From: Ideonella alba
Lineage (GTDB): Bacteria; Pseudomonadota; Gammaproteobacteria; Burkholderiales; Burkholderiaceae_C
Assembly: GCF_018069875.1 (NCBI RefSeq)
Contig: NZ_JAGQDF010000001.1
Span: 310,001 to 374,000 of the forward strand
Direction: 5' to 3'
Length of the DNA stretch: 64,000 bases
Made by a program: the position numbers and the translations under genes
Shown here: positions 16,076 to 26,800 of the stretch, in pieces
How positions within the stretch are numbered: position 1 is the first letter of the stretch
How the letters are laid out: each line of letters opens with the position of its first letter
Notes under the pieces: generated by a model
What the model was told of the DNA's origin: nothing
Database searches by the model: none
What the model saw: only the letters and a program-made list of their open reading frames with translations

Positions 16076-16807
16076 ATGGACCGCATGATCTACCTGTCGA
16101 TGGCCGGCGCCAAGGCGGCGATGAACCGCCAGGAGGTGCTGTCGCACAACCTGGCCAACGTCAACACCACCGGCTTTCGCGAGGAAATGGCGGCGATGCG
16201 TGCCGTGCCGGTGCGCGGCGACGGCGCCTCCACCCGCGTCTACTCGTTGGAGACCACGGTGGGCTACAAGCCCGACGCCGGCCCGGTCACGCAAACCAAC
16301 CGCAACCTGGACGTGGCGATGAAGGGCAACGCCTGGATGGCGGTGCAGTCGCTCGAAGGCACCGAGGCCTACACCCGCGCCGGTGCGCTGGAGGTCAACG
16401 CCGAGGGCCTGCTGGTCACGGTGGGCGGCCTGCAGGTCAATGGCGATGCCGGACCGATCAACATCCCGGCCAATGCCAGCGTGACGATCGCGCCGGATGG
16501 CACGGTCAGCGCGCTGGCCCCGGGCCAGCCGCCGCAGGCGGTGGGCCGCATCAAGATGGTCACGCCCGAGCAGGCGCTGACGCGTGGCAACGACGGCCTG
16601 TTCCGCACCCGGGACAACAACGACCTGGACGCCGACCCCAACGCCCGCCTGCAGGACGGGGCGCTGGAGGGCTCGAACGTCAGCCCTGTGGAGACGATGG
16701 TGGCGATGATCACCGCCGCCCGGCAGTTCGAGCAGCAGATGAAGATGATCACCACCTCCGAGCGCCAGGAACAGACGGCCTCGAAGCTGCTGTCGCCCAA
16801 CGGCTGA
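16076..16807 (+). CDS. flgF: Flagellar proximal rod protein FlgF
   Basis: 243 residues from the ATG at 16076 (MDRMIYLSMAGAKAAMNRQEVLSHNLANVNTTGFREE), the FlgF N-terminus. The C-terminus is GALEGSNVSPVETMVAMITAARQFEQQMKMITTSERQEQTASKLL. Length is normal. AGGAGTACCC is its ribosome site. flgG, flgH, flgI, flgJ and flgKL, which usually follow, are not here; the next gene is argD on the other strand, only 12 bp away. Confidence 0.95.
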   Translation: MDRMIYLSMAGAKAAMNRQEVLSHNLANVNTTGFREEMAAMRAVPVRGDGASTRVYSLETTVGYKPDAGPVTQTNRNLDVAMKGNAWMAVQSLEGTEAYTRAGALEVNAEGLLVTVGGLQVNGDAGPINIPANASVTIAPDGTVSALAPGQPPQAVGRIKMVTPEQALTRGNDGLFRTRDNNDLDADPNARLQDGALEGSNVSPVETMVAMITAARQFEQQMKMITTSERQEQTASKLLSPNG

Positions 16808-16819
16808 GCGCGGCGGCGC

Positions 16820-18025
<1,206 letters not shown>

Positions 18026-18054
18026 GGGCGGTTCCTTTCAGCGAAGGGCAGGGA

Positions 18055-18089
18055 CAAAGAAAAAGGCCACGGGGGGAACCGTGGCCTTT
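18055..18089 (-). terminator. Terminator or attenuator hairpin in the argD leader
   Basis: An 11-bp perfect stem AAAGGCCACGG / CCGTGGCCTTT (18062-18072 with 18079-18089) and a 6-base loop, followed on the minus strand by TTCTTT. It sits 25 bp after the leader ORF stop and 30 bp before the argD start. It either ends the araC transcript or attenuates argD. Confidence 0.75.
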
Positions 18090-18113
18090 GGGGGGGAAAG
18101 CGGGGTGGGGGTG

Positions 18114-18221
18114 TCAGGTCCTCATCACGCGTTTCTCACCGGCAGGGCACGGCGCGAGCGATCGGGCTCGTGCAGCTCGTGCAGCGGTGAGGGCGCGGAA
18201 GGCGAAGGACATGCGGACCAT
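18114..18221 (-). CDS. Arg-rich leader peptide ORF before argD
   Basis: A 35-codon ORF (ATG at 18221 overlapping the araC stop as TGATG; a second ATG at 18212 gives 32 codons). Eight of 35 residues are Arg, concentrated in RALTAARAARARS, with three CGA codons spaced closely in that stretch; CGA is rarely used in such GC-rich genomes. The stop comes 25 bp before a strong hairpin with a T-run in front of argD. A second inverted repeat, CTCACCG (18135-18141) / CGGTGAG (18185-18191), spans the ORF. This is the classical layout of ribosome-stalling attenuation, here for arginine. It could also be a chance ORF. Confidence 0.45.
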   Translation of the reverse strand: MVRMSFAFRALTAARAARARSLAPCPAGEKRVMRT

Positions 18222-19177
18222 CATACGGCATGCGCATCGGCGGCGCGCTGCTGCTCGGCGCGGGCGCGGTAGTCGCGCGGCGACAGGCCGGTCTGGCGCT
18301 TGAAGAAGCGGCAGAAATAGGCCGGGTCCTCGAAGCCCAGTTCGAAGGCCAGCCGGGACACCGGCGCCGCCACATGCACCAGGCGGCGCGTGGCCTCGCG
18401 CGCCAGGCGCTGGTGCAGCAGGGCCTGGGCGTTCAGCCCGGTCTCGGCACGCACCAGGCGGTTCAGGCGTTCGGTGGACAGGCCCAGGCGCTCGGCGTAG
18501 CGGGTGACCGGCCAGTGGTCCTTGAAATGGGCCTCCATCAGCACCACCCAGCGGGTGTAAAGCTCGGGCTGGGCGGCCGCGCCACGGCGTTGGGCCTGGG
18601 CCACCTCGCGCCGCGCCAGCTCGGCCGCGCGCCACAGCAGCGCGCGCGCCAGCCAGATCGGCACCTGGCCGGCGGTGGCGCCGGCATCGTCGGCGCGCAG
18701 CTCGGCATGCAGGGTGGCGAACAGCGCCTGCAGGCGCGCCACCTCGGGCGCATCGGCATCCAGCGCCAGGCCACGGGGCGCGGCGAACAGCGTGGTCAGC
18801 GCCTCGCCCACGGCAGCGTCGCCCTCGGCCAGCAGGGCGGCGTTGACGGTCAGCACATGGCCCTGGGTGCCCGGCATGAAGCGGAACGCATGGGCCACGC
18901 CCGGCGGGATGGCCAGGAGCAGCGGCGCAGCGGCATGGACGCGAGATTCGTCCAACATCGCCTCCACCCGGCCCTGCGCCACCCACAGCACCTGGTGCAA
19001 ACCCTGATGGGTGTGGGCGTCGATCTCCCAGTCGTACAGGCGGCTGCGCGAGTCGATCGATTCAATGTGCAGCAGCGGCGCTGCGGGGCCGCCGGCCTCG
19101 CCGTACAGGGCAAAGGCGGGCAGCGCCGCGCGGGCGCGGGTGGCACCGCGGCGGGCGGGGGCAGGGCGGCCGGGCAT
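18221..19177 (-). CDS. AraC-family regulator beside a P450 module
   Basis: 318 residues. N-terminal cupin-like effector domain (YDWEIDAHTHQGLHQVLWVAQGRVEAMLDES, then AIPPGVAHAFRF) and a C-terminal double helix-turn-helix (VTRYAERLGLSTERLNRLVRAETG and VSRLAFELGFEDPAYFCRFFKRQTGLSPRDYR). The layout recalls PobR-type activators that sense 4-hydroxybenzoate-like aromatics. It is divergent from the P450 gene across 102 bp, so it probably controls it in response to an aromatic compound; the ligand is unknown. Its stop overlaps the first ATG of the argD leader ORF. Confidence 0.85.
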   Translation of the reverse strand: MPGRPAPARRGATRARAALPAFALYGEAGGPAAPLLHIESIDSRSRLYDWEIDAHTHQGLHQVLWVAQGRVEAMLDESRVHAAAPLLLAIPPGVAHAFRFMPGTQGHVLTVNAALLAEGDAAVGEALTTLFAAPRGLALDADAPEVARLQALFATLHAELRADDAGATAGQVPIWLARALLWRAAELARREVAQAQRRGAAAQPELYTRWVVLMEAHFKDHWPVTRYAERLGLSTERLNRLVRAETGLNAQALLHQRLAREATRRLVHVAAPVSRLAFELGFEDPAYFCRFFKRQTGLSPRDYRARAEQQRAADAHAV

Positions 19178-19279
19178 GTCAGCCAGGATACGTCAAAAGT
19201 GCAAGTCTTGTCGGGCCTTTGTCCATCCAGTGCGGGGCGGGTCTTGCCCAGAATCACGCTCCAGAAGGAGACACCTGCG

Positions 19280-20458
19280 ATGAGCTTCCACTTCGATCCC
19301 TACAGCCCCGCGGTCGACGCCGATCCGTTCCCCGACTACAAGACCCTGCGCGACGAGCACCCCTGCTTCTGGAGCGAGGAGGCGCAGATGTGGATCCTCT
19401 CGCGCTACGCCGACATCGTCAGCGCCGGCCAGGACTGGCAGACGTATTCGTCGGCGAGCGGCAACCTGATGACCGAGCTGCCGGGCCGCGCCGGTGCCAC
19501 GCTGGGCAGCTCGGATCCCCCCAAGCACGACCGCCTGCGCGGCCTGATCCAGCACGCCTTCATGAAGCGCAACCTGCTGGCGCTGGAGGAGCCGATCCGC
19601 GCGGTGGCGCAGGAGGTCTTCGGCCAGTTGAAGGGCGTGGGCCGCTTCGACTTCAAGGACGTGTCCTCGCAGTTCACCGTCAAGGTGCTGATGGCCGCGC
19701 TGGGTCTGCCGATGGGCGACGAGGCCCTGGTGCCCGAGCAGGAGGTGCGCGAGAACGCGGTGCTGATGGTGCAGAGCGACGCCCGCACCCGCGCCAAGGG
19801 CCCCGAGCACATCGCCGCCTACAACTGGATGCAGGACTACGCCGGCAAGGTCATCGCGATGCGCCGCGCCGAACCGCGCAACGACCTGATCAGCCACTTC
19901 GCGCTGGCCGAGGTCGACGGCGACCGCCTGGACGACCGCGAGGTGCTGCTGACCACCACCACGCTGATCATGGCCGGCGTGGAAAGCCTGGGCGGCTTCA
20001 TGATGATGTTCGCCTACAACCTGGCCACCTTCGACGCCGCTCGCCGCGCGGTGGTGGCCGACCCGGCCCTGCTGCCCGACGCGATCGAGGAGAGCCTGCG
20101 CTTCAACACCTCGGCCCAGCGCTTCCGCCGCCGGCTGATGAAGGATGTGACCCTGCATGGTCAGACCATGCGCGAGGGCGACTTCGTCTGCCTGGCCTAC
20201 GGCAGCGGCAACCGCGACGAACGCCAATACCCCAACCCGGATGTCTACGACATCACCCGCAAGCCGCGCGGCCACCTGGGCTTCGGCGGCGGCGTGCACG
20301 CCTGCCTGGGCACGGCCATCGCGCGGCTGGCGGTGAAGATCGCCTTCGAGGAATTCCACCGGGTGGTGCCCGACTACCGCCGCGTGGCCGACCAGCTGCC
20401 CTGGATGCCTTCCTCGACCTTCCGCAGCCCGCTGGTCCTGATGCTGCAGGCCCAGTAA
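19280..20458 (+). CDS. Bacterial cytochrome P450 (class I)
   Basis: 392 residues from the ATG at 19280 with GAAGGAG upstream; soluble, no membrane anchor. The heme loop is HLGFGGGVHACLG, with Cys342 as the thiolate ligand. The ExxR pair is in EESLRF. The I-helix reads LIMAGVESLGG, so the usual acid-alcohol pair is Glu-Ser instead of Asp/Glu-Thr, which may alter proton delivery. C-helix residues SDPPKHDRLRGLIQHAF are typical. It is followed by its own ferredoxin and ferredoxin reductase, a complete three-component system. Substrate unknown; an aromatic O-demethylation or hydroxylation is plausible given the aromatic genes in the window and the AraC regulator. Confidence 0.93.
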   Translation: MSFHFDPYSPAVDADPFPDYKTLRDEHPCFWSEEAQMWILSRYADIVSAGQDWQTYSSASGNLMTELPGRAGATLGSSDPPKHDRLRGLIQHAFMKRNLLALEEPIRAVAQEVFGQLKGVGRFDFKDVSSQFTVKVLMAALGLPMGDEALVPEQEVRENAVLMVQSDARTRAKGPEHIAAYNWMQDYAGKVIAMRRAEPRNDLISHFALAEVDGDRLDDREVLLTTTTLIMAGVESLGGFMMMFAYNLATFDAARRAVVADPALLPDAIEESLRFNTSAQRFRRRLMKDVTLHGQTMREGDFVCLAYGSGNRDERQYPNPDVYDITRKPRGHLGFGGGVHACLGTAIARLAVKIAFEEFHRVVPDYRRVADQLPWMPSSTFRSPLVLMLQAQ

Positions 20459-20489
20459 GCTTGCTGGTGTCGCCTTTCACGATCCTCCC

Positions 20490-20813
20490 ATGCCCCAGAT
20501 CACCTACCTCGAAGCCAACGGCACCGCCACCACCGTCGATGTCCCCGAAGGCTGGAGCCTGATGCAGGCCGCCACCGCCAACGGCATCGACGGCATCCTG
20601 GGCGAATGCGGCGGCTCCTGCGCCTGCGCCACCTGCCACTGCTATGTGGACGATCTGCTGGCCAGCGTGCTGCCCGCGCCCAGCGCGGGCGAGCTCGACA
20701 TGCTGGCCAATGTGGCCGCCGAGCGCCGGCCCAACAGTCGCCTGTCCTGCCAGATCAAGGCCAGCGCCGCGATGAACGGCGGCACGCTGACGCTGCCCGA
20801 GTGCCAGGAATGA
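20490..20813 (+). CDS. [2Fe-2S] ferredoxin, adrenodoxin/putidaredoxin type
   Basis: 107 residues. Cluster ligands are C40-x5-C46-x2-C49 and C87 (GECGGSCACATCHC and RLSCQIK). Carries electrons from the reductase encoded next to the P450 encoded before it. Its stop overlaps the reductase start (ATGA), so expression is coupled. Length and spacing are normal for the P450-serving class. Confidence 0.93.
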   Translation: MPQITYLEANGTATTVDVPEGWSLMQAATANGIDGILGECGGSCACATCHCYVDDLLASVLPAPSAGELDMLANVAAERRPNSRLSCQIKASAAMNGGTLTLPECQE

Positions 20814-22051
20814 TCGAGTCCGACGGCGCGGTGCTGATCGTCGGCGCCGGCCAGGCCGGCACGATGACCGCCGAGGCGCTGCGAAGCAGCGGCTTCGCCG
20901 GCCCGATCACGCTGCTGGGCGACGAGCCGCATGGCCCCTACCACCGCCCGCCGCTGTCCAAGGCCTGGCTGGCCGGCGAGGTGGGCGATGCGCAGCTGAT
21001 GCTGCGTGCACCCGAGATGCTGGCGCGCAAGACCATCACGCTGCGCACCGGCGTGCGCGTGGCCGCGATCGACCGCGAGGCGCGGCAGCTGCAGCTGGTA
21101 GATGGCGAGCGGCTGCCCTATGCCGGCCTGGTGCTGGCCACCGGCGCCACGCCGCGCCGGCTGCCGCTGGCGGGCGGCGACGCGTCCAACGTGCTGCCGC
21201 TGCGCAGCAAGGACGATGCCTCGGCGATCGCCGCGCTGCTGGCCCGCTGCGCCGGGCAGGACCTGCCGCTGGTGGTGATCGGCGGTGGCTTCATCGGCCT
21301 GGAAGTGGCGGCCACCGCGCGCAAGAAGGGCCTGGCGGTCACCGTGCTGGAAGCCGCGCCGCGGCTGCTGGGGCGGGTGCTGTCGCCCGAGCTGTCGGCC
21401 TGGTATGCGGCGCTGCACCGCAGCCACGGCGTGCAACTGGTGCTGGACGCCCGCATCGAGCGACTGGACACCGCCGACGGTCTGGCCTGCGCGGTGGTGA
21501 TGGCCGATGGCACGCGCCACGCGTGTGGCGGCGTGGTGCTGGGCGTGGGCGTGTCGGCCAACGACGGCCTGGCCGCGGCGGCCGGCCTGGCCTGCGATCG
21601 CGGCATTGTGGTGGACGCCTGCGGCCGCACGGCCGATCCCCGCATCGTGGCGGCCGGCGACTGCACCGCGCGCCGGCTGGACGACGGCAGCCTGCTGCGC
21701 CTGGAATCGGTGCAGAACGCCACCGAGCAGGCCAAGTCGGCCGCGGCCGCCTTGCTGGGGCAGGACCGGCCGTTCACGGCCACTCCCTGGTTCTGGTCCG
21801 ACCAGTACGACCGCAAGCTGCAGATGGCCGGTCTGTCGGCCGGCGCCGATGCCTGGGCGGTGCGTGGCGACATGGCCGGCGGCGGCAGCTTTTCGGTCTA
21901 CCACTACCGCGCCGGGCGGCTGATCGCGGTGGACTCGGTCAATGCCGCCAAGGACCATCTGCAGGCGCGCAAGCTGCTGGACGCGGGCGTGACGCCCACG
22001 CCTGCGCAGGCGGCGGACACGGCGTTCGACCTGGGCAGCCTGCTGGCCTGA
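20810..22051 (+). CDS. NAD(P)H-dependent ferredoxin reductase (FAD)
   Basis: 413 residues from the ATG at 20810, overlapping the ferredoxin stop. Oxygenase-coupled reductase family: FAD-binding VLIVGAGQAG (residues 8-17), the GPYHRPPLSKAWL motif, the NAD-binding LVVIGGGFIGLEVAA, and the second FAD motif DPRIVAAGDCTA. C-terminal W-rich WFWSDQYDRKLQMAG is typical of putidaredoxin-reductase-like enzymes. Passes NADH electrons to the [2Fe-2S] protein. Confidence 0.93.
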   Translation: MIESDGAVLIVGAGQAGTMTAEALRSSGFAGPITLLGDEPHGPYHRPPLSKAWLAGEVGDAQLMLRAPEMLARKTITLRTGVRVAAIDREARQLQLVDGERLPYAGLVLATGATPRRLPLAGGDASNVLPLRSKDDASAIAALLARCAGQDLPLVVIGGGFIGLEVAATARKKGLAVTVLEAAPRLLGRVLSPELSAWYAALHRSHGVQLVLDARIERLDTADGLACAVVMADGTRHACGGVVLGVGVSANDGLAAAAGLACDRGIVVDACGRTADPRIVAAGDCTARRLDDGSLLRLESVQNATEQAKSAAAALLGQDRPFTATPWFWSDQYDRKLQMAGLSAGADAWAVRGDMAGGGSFSVYHYRAGRLIAVDSVNAAKDHLQARKLLDAGVTPTPAQAADTAFDLGSLLA

Positions 22052-22118
22052 GCCCCGCGGCAACGCCGGGTGTCCCTGGGCACCCCAAGGCGTCCGCCGC
22101 GTCGTATGCTTGCGGCCG

Positions 22119-23825
22119 ATGCGCACCGCACGTCCCACGCGATCCGCCGCCACGGCTTTGCTGGCCTGCTTGCCGGCACTGACCCTGGCCCAGTCCCTGC
22201 CTTCCCAGTTGCCGCCCGTGGCGCCGCGCCAGGGGCCTGAACCCCCGAGTGGGCCACTGCAACTTCCCGCCCCGGTGCCTCAGGCGCTGCCGGCGCAGGC
22301 CGACCAGCTGAGTTTTCGCCCCGGCCCGCTGCGGGTGGAGGGCGAGCTGGCCCAGCTGGTGCCCGAGCGCGAGGCCCTGGCCGCCCGCTGGCTGACGCCG
22401 GTCACCCGCGTGTCGGCGCTGTTTGCGCTGGCGCAGTCGCTGGAAGAGGCCTACAGCCGCGCCGGCTATGTGCTGGCCCGGGTCAGCGTGCCCGCCCAGT
22501 CGCTGCGTGACGGCGAGCCGGTGCGCCTGGTCGTGACCGACGGCCGCATCGAGGCGGTCGATGTCGACGAGGTGCCGCAGGGCCTGCGCCAGCCGGTGCA
22601 GGCCCTGCTGCAGCCGCTGGTCAACCAGCCCTGGCTGACCCTGTCGCGGATCGAGCAGGCGCTGGCGCTGGCCGACGAGCTGCCCGGGCTGCGCCTGCGC
22701 AGCGCGCTGGCGGCCGGATCAGCGCCCGGCACCACCCGGCTGTTGCTCAGCGGCGTGCACGCCCGCACCGAACTGCTGACCAGTGTGGACAACCGCCTGT
22801 CGGAGTCGCTGGGCCGCTGGCAGTGGAGCGCCCGGCTGGGCCTGAACAGCTGGGCGGGCCTGGGCGAGCAGGCCTGGGCCGCGCTGCGCCTGGGGCGCAC
22901 CCGGGCCGGACAGTCGCACCCTGACCTGCAGGCCGCCAGCCTGGGCCTGAACGGGCCGCCGACGGCCGACGGCCAGCGCTGGCGCCTGGAATGGACCGAC
23001 TCGCGGCTGCAGGGGCAGGTCTCGCCGGGGGCGCTGGAGAGCGTGGGCCGGATGCGCCGCTGGAGTCTGGGCGGCGATGTGGCGCGCTCTGCGCCGGGTG
23101 ACTTGCCATGGCGGCTGGGCCTGAGCCTGGACAGCGTGACCCAGCGCAGCACGGCGCGCCTGTTTGGCGTGGACCTGAGCCTGGACGAGTACACGGCCGC
23201 GCGCTGGGACCTGGACGCCTGGGGTGCGCTGCCATTCGGGGCGCGCTGGCAGGTGCATGGCCAGCCGTCGCTGGGCCTGGGCGGCCGTGATCGCGGCGAT
23301 GCGCGCCGCAGCGGTGTGCCCTTGTCGCGTCAGGGGGCGGGCCCCGACTTCATCAAGCTGCAGGCCCAGGTCGATCTGGGCGGGCCGCTGGGCAGCGAGC
23401 GCTGGCGCTGGCGGCTGATGGGCGCCGCCCAGTCCTCGCTCGGCCAGCCGCTGCTGCAGCCCGAGCAGCTGTCGCTGGACGGCGAGCAGGGGGTGGCCGG
23501 TCTGCCGCCGGGCAGCCTGGCGGTGGACCAGGGGGGCGTGTTGCGCGCCGAACTGGGCTGGCAGGGCGGCGTCTCCTGGGCGGACCTGGTGTGGCGCCTG
23601 CAGCCCTACCTGCATGCGGCGCGCGGCCAGGGGCGGTACATGCAGCCCACGGCCCTGGAAGCCGCACGACGGCACGGCAGTTCGGCCGGCCTGGGCGTGC
23701 AGCTCGATGGTCTGGGCGGCGCGCCGCTGGCGCTGCAGGCCGAGTGGACGCCCTGGGCGCGTGCCACCGCGGTCACCGATGACCAGCGCCAGCGCTGGTC
23801 GGTCCGGCTGTCCGGTCGGTTCTGA
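22119..23825 (+). CDS. Two-partner secretion outer-membrane transporter TpsB (FhaC/ShlB type)
   Basis: 568 residues from the ATG at 22119. Signal peptide to about residue 27 (LACLPALTLAQS), a Pro-rich linker, POTRA-like domain(s) (VSALFALAQSLEEAYSRAGYVLARVSVPAQSLRDGEPVRLVVTDGRIEAV), then a 16-strand barrel with the C-terminal strand ending VRLSGRF, a typical BAM signal ending in Phe. It would secrete the large TpsA encoded next door. TpsA is convergent rather than in tandem, so the two are transcribed separately. Confidence 0.88.
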   Translation: MRTARPTRSAATALLACLPALTLAQSLPSQLPPVAPRQGPEPPSGPLQLPAPVPQALPAQADQLSFRPGPLRVEGELAQLVPEREALAARWLTPVTRVSALFALAQSLEEAYSRAGYVLARVSVPAQSLRDGEPVRLVVTDGRIEAVDVDEVPQGLRQPVQALLQPLVNQPWLTLSRIEQALALADELPGLRLRSALAAGSAPGTTRLLLSGVHARTELLTSVDNRLSESLGRWQWSARLGLNSWAGLGEQAWAALRLGRTRAGQSHPDLQAASLGLNGPPTADGQRWRLEWTDSRLQGQVSPGALESVGRMRRWSLGGDVARSAPGDLPWRLGLSLDSVTQRSTARLFGVDLSLDEYTAARWDLDAWGALPFGARWQVHGQPSLGLGGRDRGDARRSGVPLSRQGAGPDFIKLQAQVDLGGPLGSERWRWRLMGAAQSSLGQPLLQPEQLSLDGEQGVAGLPPGSLAVDQGGVLRAELGWQGGVSWADLVWRLQPYLHAARGQGRYMQPTALEAARRHGSSAGLGVQLDGLGGAPLALQAEWTPWARATAVTDDQRQRWSVRLSGRF

Positions 23826-23856
23826 GCGCGCCAGGGCCGGGCCCGGTGGAGACGGC

Positions 23857-26800
23857 TCAGTGGGCCGCGCCGCCGCCCAGGGTGCAGCCGCCGGCGCGGC
23901 GCTCGCCCGCGCGTGACCAGGCGTCGCAGCCGCCGCCCGCCAGCGCCGGGCTGATCGTGGTCGACGCCGGGTCGGCCTGGACCTCCAGCACCGTGGCCGG
24001 TGTCACCAGCCGGTAGTCCTGCAGCGGGATCCCCGACACGCCCACGGCACTGAGCGCATAGCGGCCCGCCGCGCTGGCCGGACCAGCGCCGGGCGACTGC
24101 CAGTCGATCGAGGCGATCTGGTCGAAGCTGGCCAGGCCGCTGACCACCGGCTGGATCTGCGCCGGGTCCAGGGCGGTGCCGCGCGGCTTCAGCACCGGGG
24201 CGGCGCTGATCGTCAGCGTGCGCGGCGTCACTTGCAGCGCACTGCCCTCGAACTGCAGCGAGTAGTTTGCCGAGGCGGTGAGGCTGCCCTGTTCGATCGC
24301 ATAGGTGCCGACATGGCTGCGCAGATCGGCGGTCGTCGTCAGGCTGCCGGTGAGCGCGTCGCCACCGACCAGACCCAGCCCGCCAATGCTGTAGCCCAGG
24401 GTCGGGTTGGCCTCACCGTAGGTGCGGCTCTGCGCCGCGGCGCTGACGATGATCGTGCGCGGCGTCACCGCCAGCTGGCTGCCGCTGAAGCTCAGCGCGT
24501 AGTTGGGCGAGGCCGCCAGCGAGCCCTGGGTGATCGCATAGCTGCCCACGTCCGAGCCGCTGGTGGCCGCGGTGGCCAAGGCGCCGGTGAGGCCATCGCC
24601 GTTGACCAGGCCCAGGCCACCGACGGTGTAGCCCAGCGCCGGGTTGGCGTTGCCGTAGATGCGGCTCGCCGACTGGGCGCTGATGGTGATCGGACGCGGG
24701 GTGACGGCCAGCGTGCCCGGCACGTAGACGAAGCCATAGCCCTGGGCACTGGCCAGCGAGCCGGCGCTGGCGGTGATCGTGTAGTCGCCCACGCCGGACA
24801 GGGCGCTGGCCGAGGTGCCCAGCGCGGCACTGCCGCTGTAGGCCGCGGCCGCGCTGTCGCCATTGACCAGCCCGGTGAGGCTGGCCGACAGCAGGGGATT
24901 GGCGTCGCCATAGACCCGCGAGGCGTCCTGGGCGGTGACGGTCAGGATCGGCTGGCGGCTGTAGACAAGCTGAGAGCCGCTCTGGGTGATGGTGCCCGGC
25001 CCGTGGCTGGCATAGCTGCGGTGGTACAGATGCCCGGCGCTGAGGCCGCCCACGGTGTCGGCCTCCCAGTCGTTGGAGTAGACCAGGAAGCGCCCGCCCG
25101 CGCCGGTGGTGATGGCGCTGGCGCCGGCCTGGTTGATGAAGCGGCCGCCCGCCGACAGCACCACCGCGTCGCCGCTGGCATCCGAATGCAGGGCCTGGGT
25201 CAGCGTCAGGTCGGCATGGCCGCCGGAGGTGCTCACGGTGATCGGGCCGGTGCTGGTGATCGCGCCCACCGCCAGGCTGGCCGCGTTGTTCAGGCTGAGC
25301 GTGCCCACCGTGCCGCTGGTGCCCAGTTGGTGGATGGCATTGCTGCCGCTGAGGTGGACGCTGCCCGCGCCGCTGACTTGCAGCGTGCTGGCGCTCAGCG
25401 TGCCCGCACCGCTGAGCGTGGCGCCCGCGGCCACCGCCACCGTGGCCGTGGCGCCGCTGCGGTCCCAGCTGCCGCTGAGCGCCAGCGTGCCGCCATCCAC
25501 CGTGGTGGCGCCGCTGTAGCTGTGGGCGCCGCTGAGCGTGAGCGTGCCGCTGCCGGTCTTGGTCAGCGCCACGCTGCCGGCCCCGTCCTGGATCACGCCG
25601 GAGAAGGTGGTGGACGCGCCACCGTCGCCTGCCGTCAGTGTGGCGGCGCTGGCGCCGCTGTTGGTGACCGTGCCGCTTCCGGCGAGCGAGGCGATGCTCG
25701 GCGCCTGGCCGTTCAGGTCCAGCGTGCCGTCCACCGTCACCGCGCTGCTCGAGGCCAGTGCGCCGGCATGACCCAGCTTCAGCGTGCCGGCACTCACTGT
25801 CGTCGCGCCGGTGAAGCTGTTGGCGCTCTGCAGCAGCAGCGTGCCGCCGCCCAGCAGCCGCAGCGATGCGCCACCGCCGTTGGTCACGTGATCGATCGAG
25901 CCGCTGACCGTCAGCGTGGCCCCGGGCGACACCACCACATCCACGCCAGAGCCGCTGTTCAGCGCCATATTGACCGCCGACGCAGTCGAGCTGGCGGTCA
26001 CGGTCACCGCCTTGTCGAAGGTGTAGCTGCCGTAGGTGGTGAAGGTGCTGTTGGTCGGCCCGCTGGCCAGCGTGCCGCCGTTGAAGGTGATGCCGTTGGT
26101 CAGGTGGATCGTGGTGCCCGGGTTGTAGAGCGTGCCGCCCGGGTTCAGCGTGACCACGGTGGTGGCCGTGCTGTCGCCCAGGTAACCCAGGAAGCTGTTG
26201 TCGCCGCCGGCCAGCGTCACGTAGCCGCCGATGTTCACCGCCGAGGCATAGCCCAGGCCGGCCTTGGCCAGGTTGGCGGCGCCGCTGATCACGGTCGGCC
26301 CGTTCAGGTTGTAGATCCCCGTGAAGCTGGGTGTGCCCGACAAGGTCAGCGTGCCGGCGCCGCTGTGGGTCAGCGTGCCGGCGCCGCTGATCGACGACAG
26401 CGTCTGCGCTGCGCTGGAGGCGTACTCGAAGAGAGCGCCGCTGGCCACCGACAGGCTGCTGTAGCTGCCAGCGCCCAACTGGCCTGAGCCGGTGAGCCGC
26501 AGGGTGCCCTGCGTGACGGTGGTGGCGCCGGTGAAGCTGTTGGCGCTTTGCAGCAGCAGCGTGCCGCCGCCCAGCAGCCGCAGTGATGCGCCACCGCCGT
26601 AGGTGACGTGGTCGATCGAGCCGCTGACCGTCAGCGTGACCCCAGGCGACACCACCACATCCACCGTGGAGCCGGCGTTCAAGGCCATGTTGACCGCCGA
26701 CGCGGTCGAGTTGGCGGTCACGGTCACCGCCTTGTCGAAGGTGTAGCTGCCGTAGGTGGTGAAGGTGCTGTTGGTCGGCCCGCTGGCCAGCGTGCCGCCG

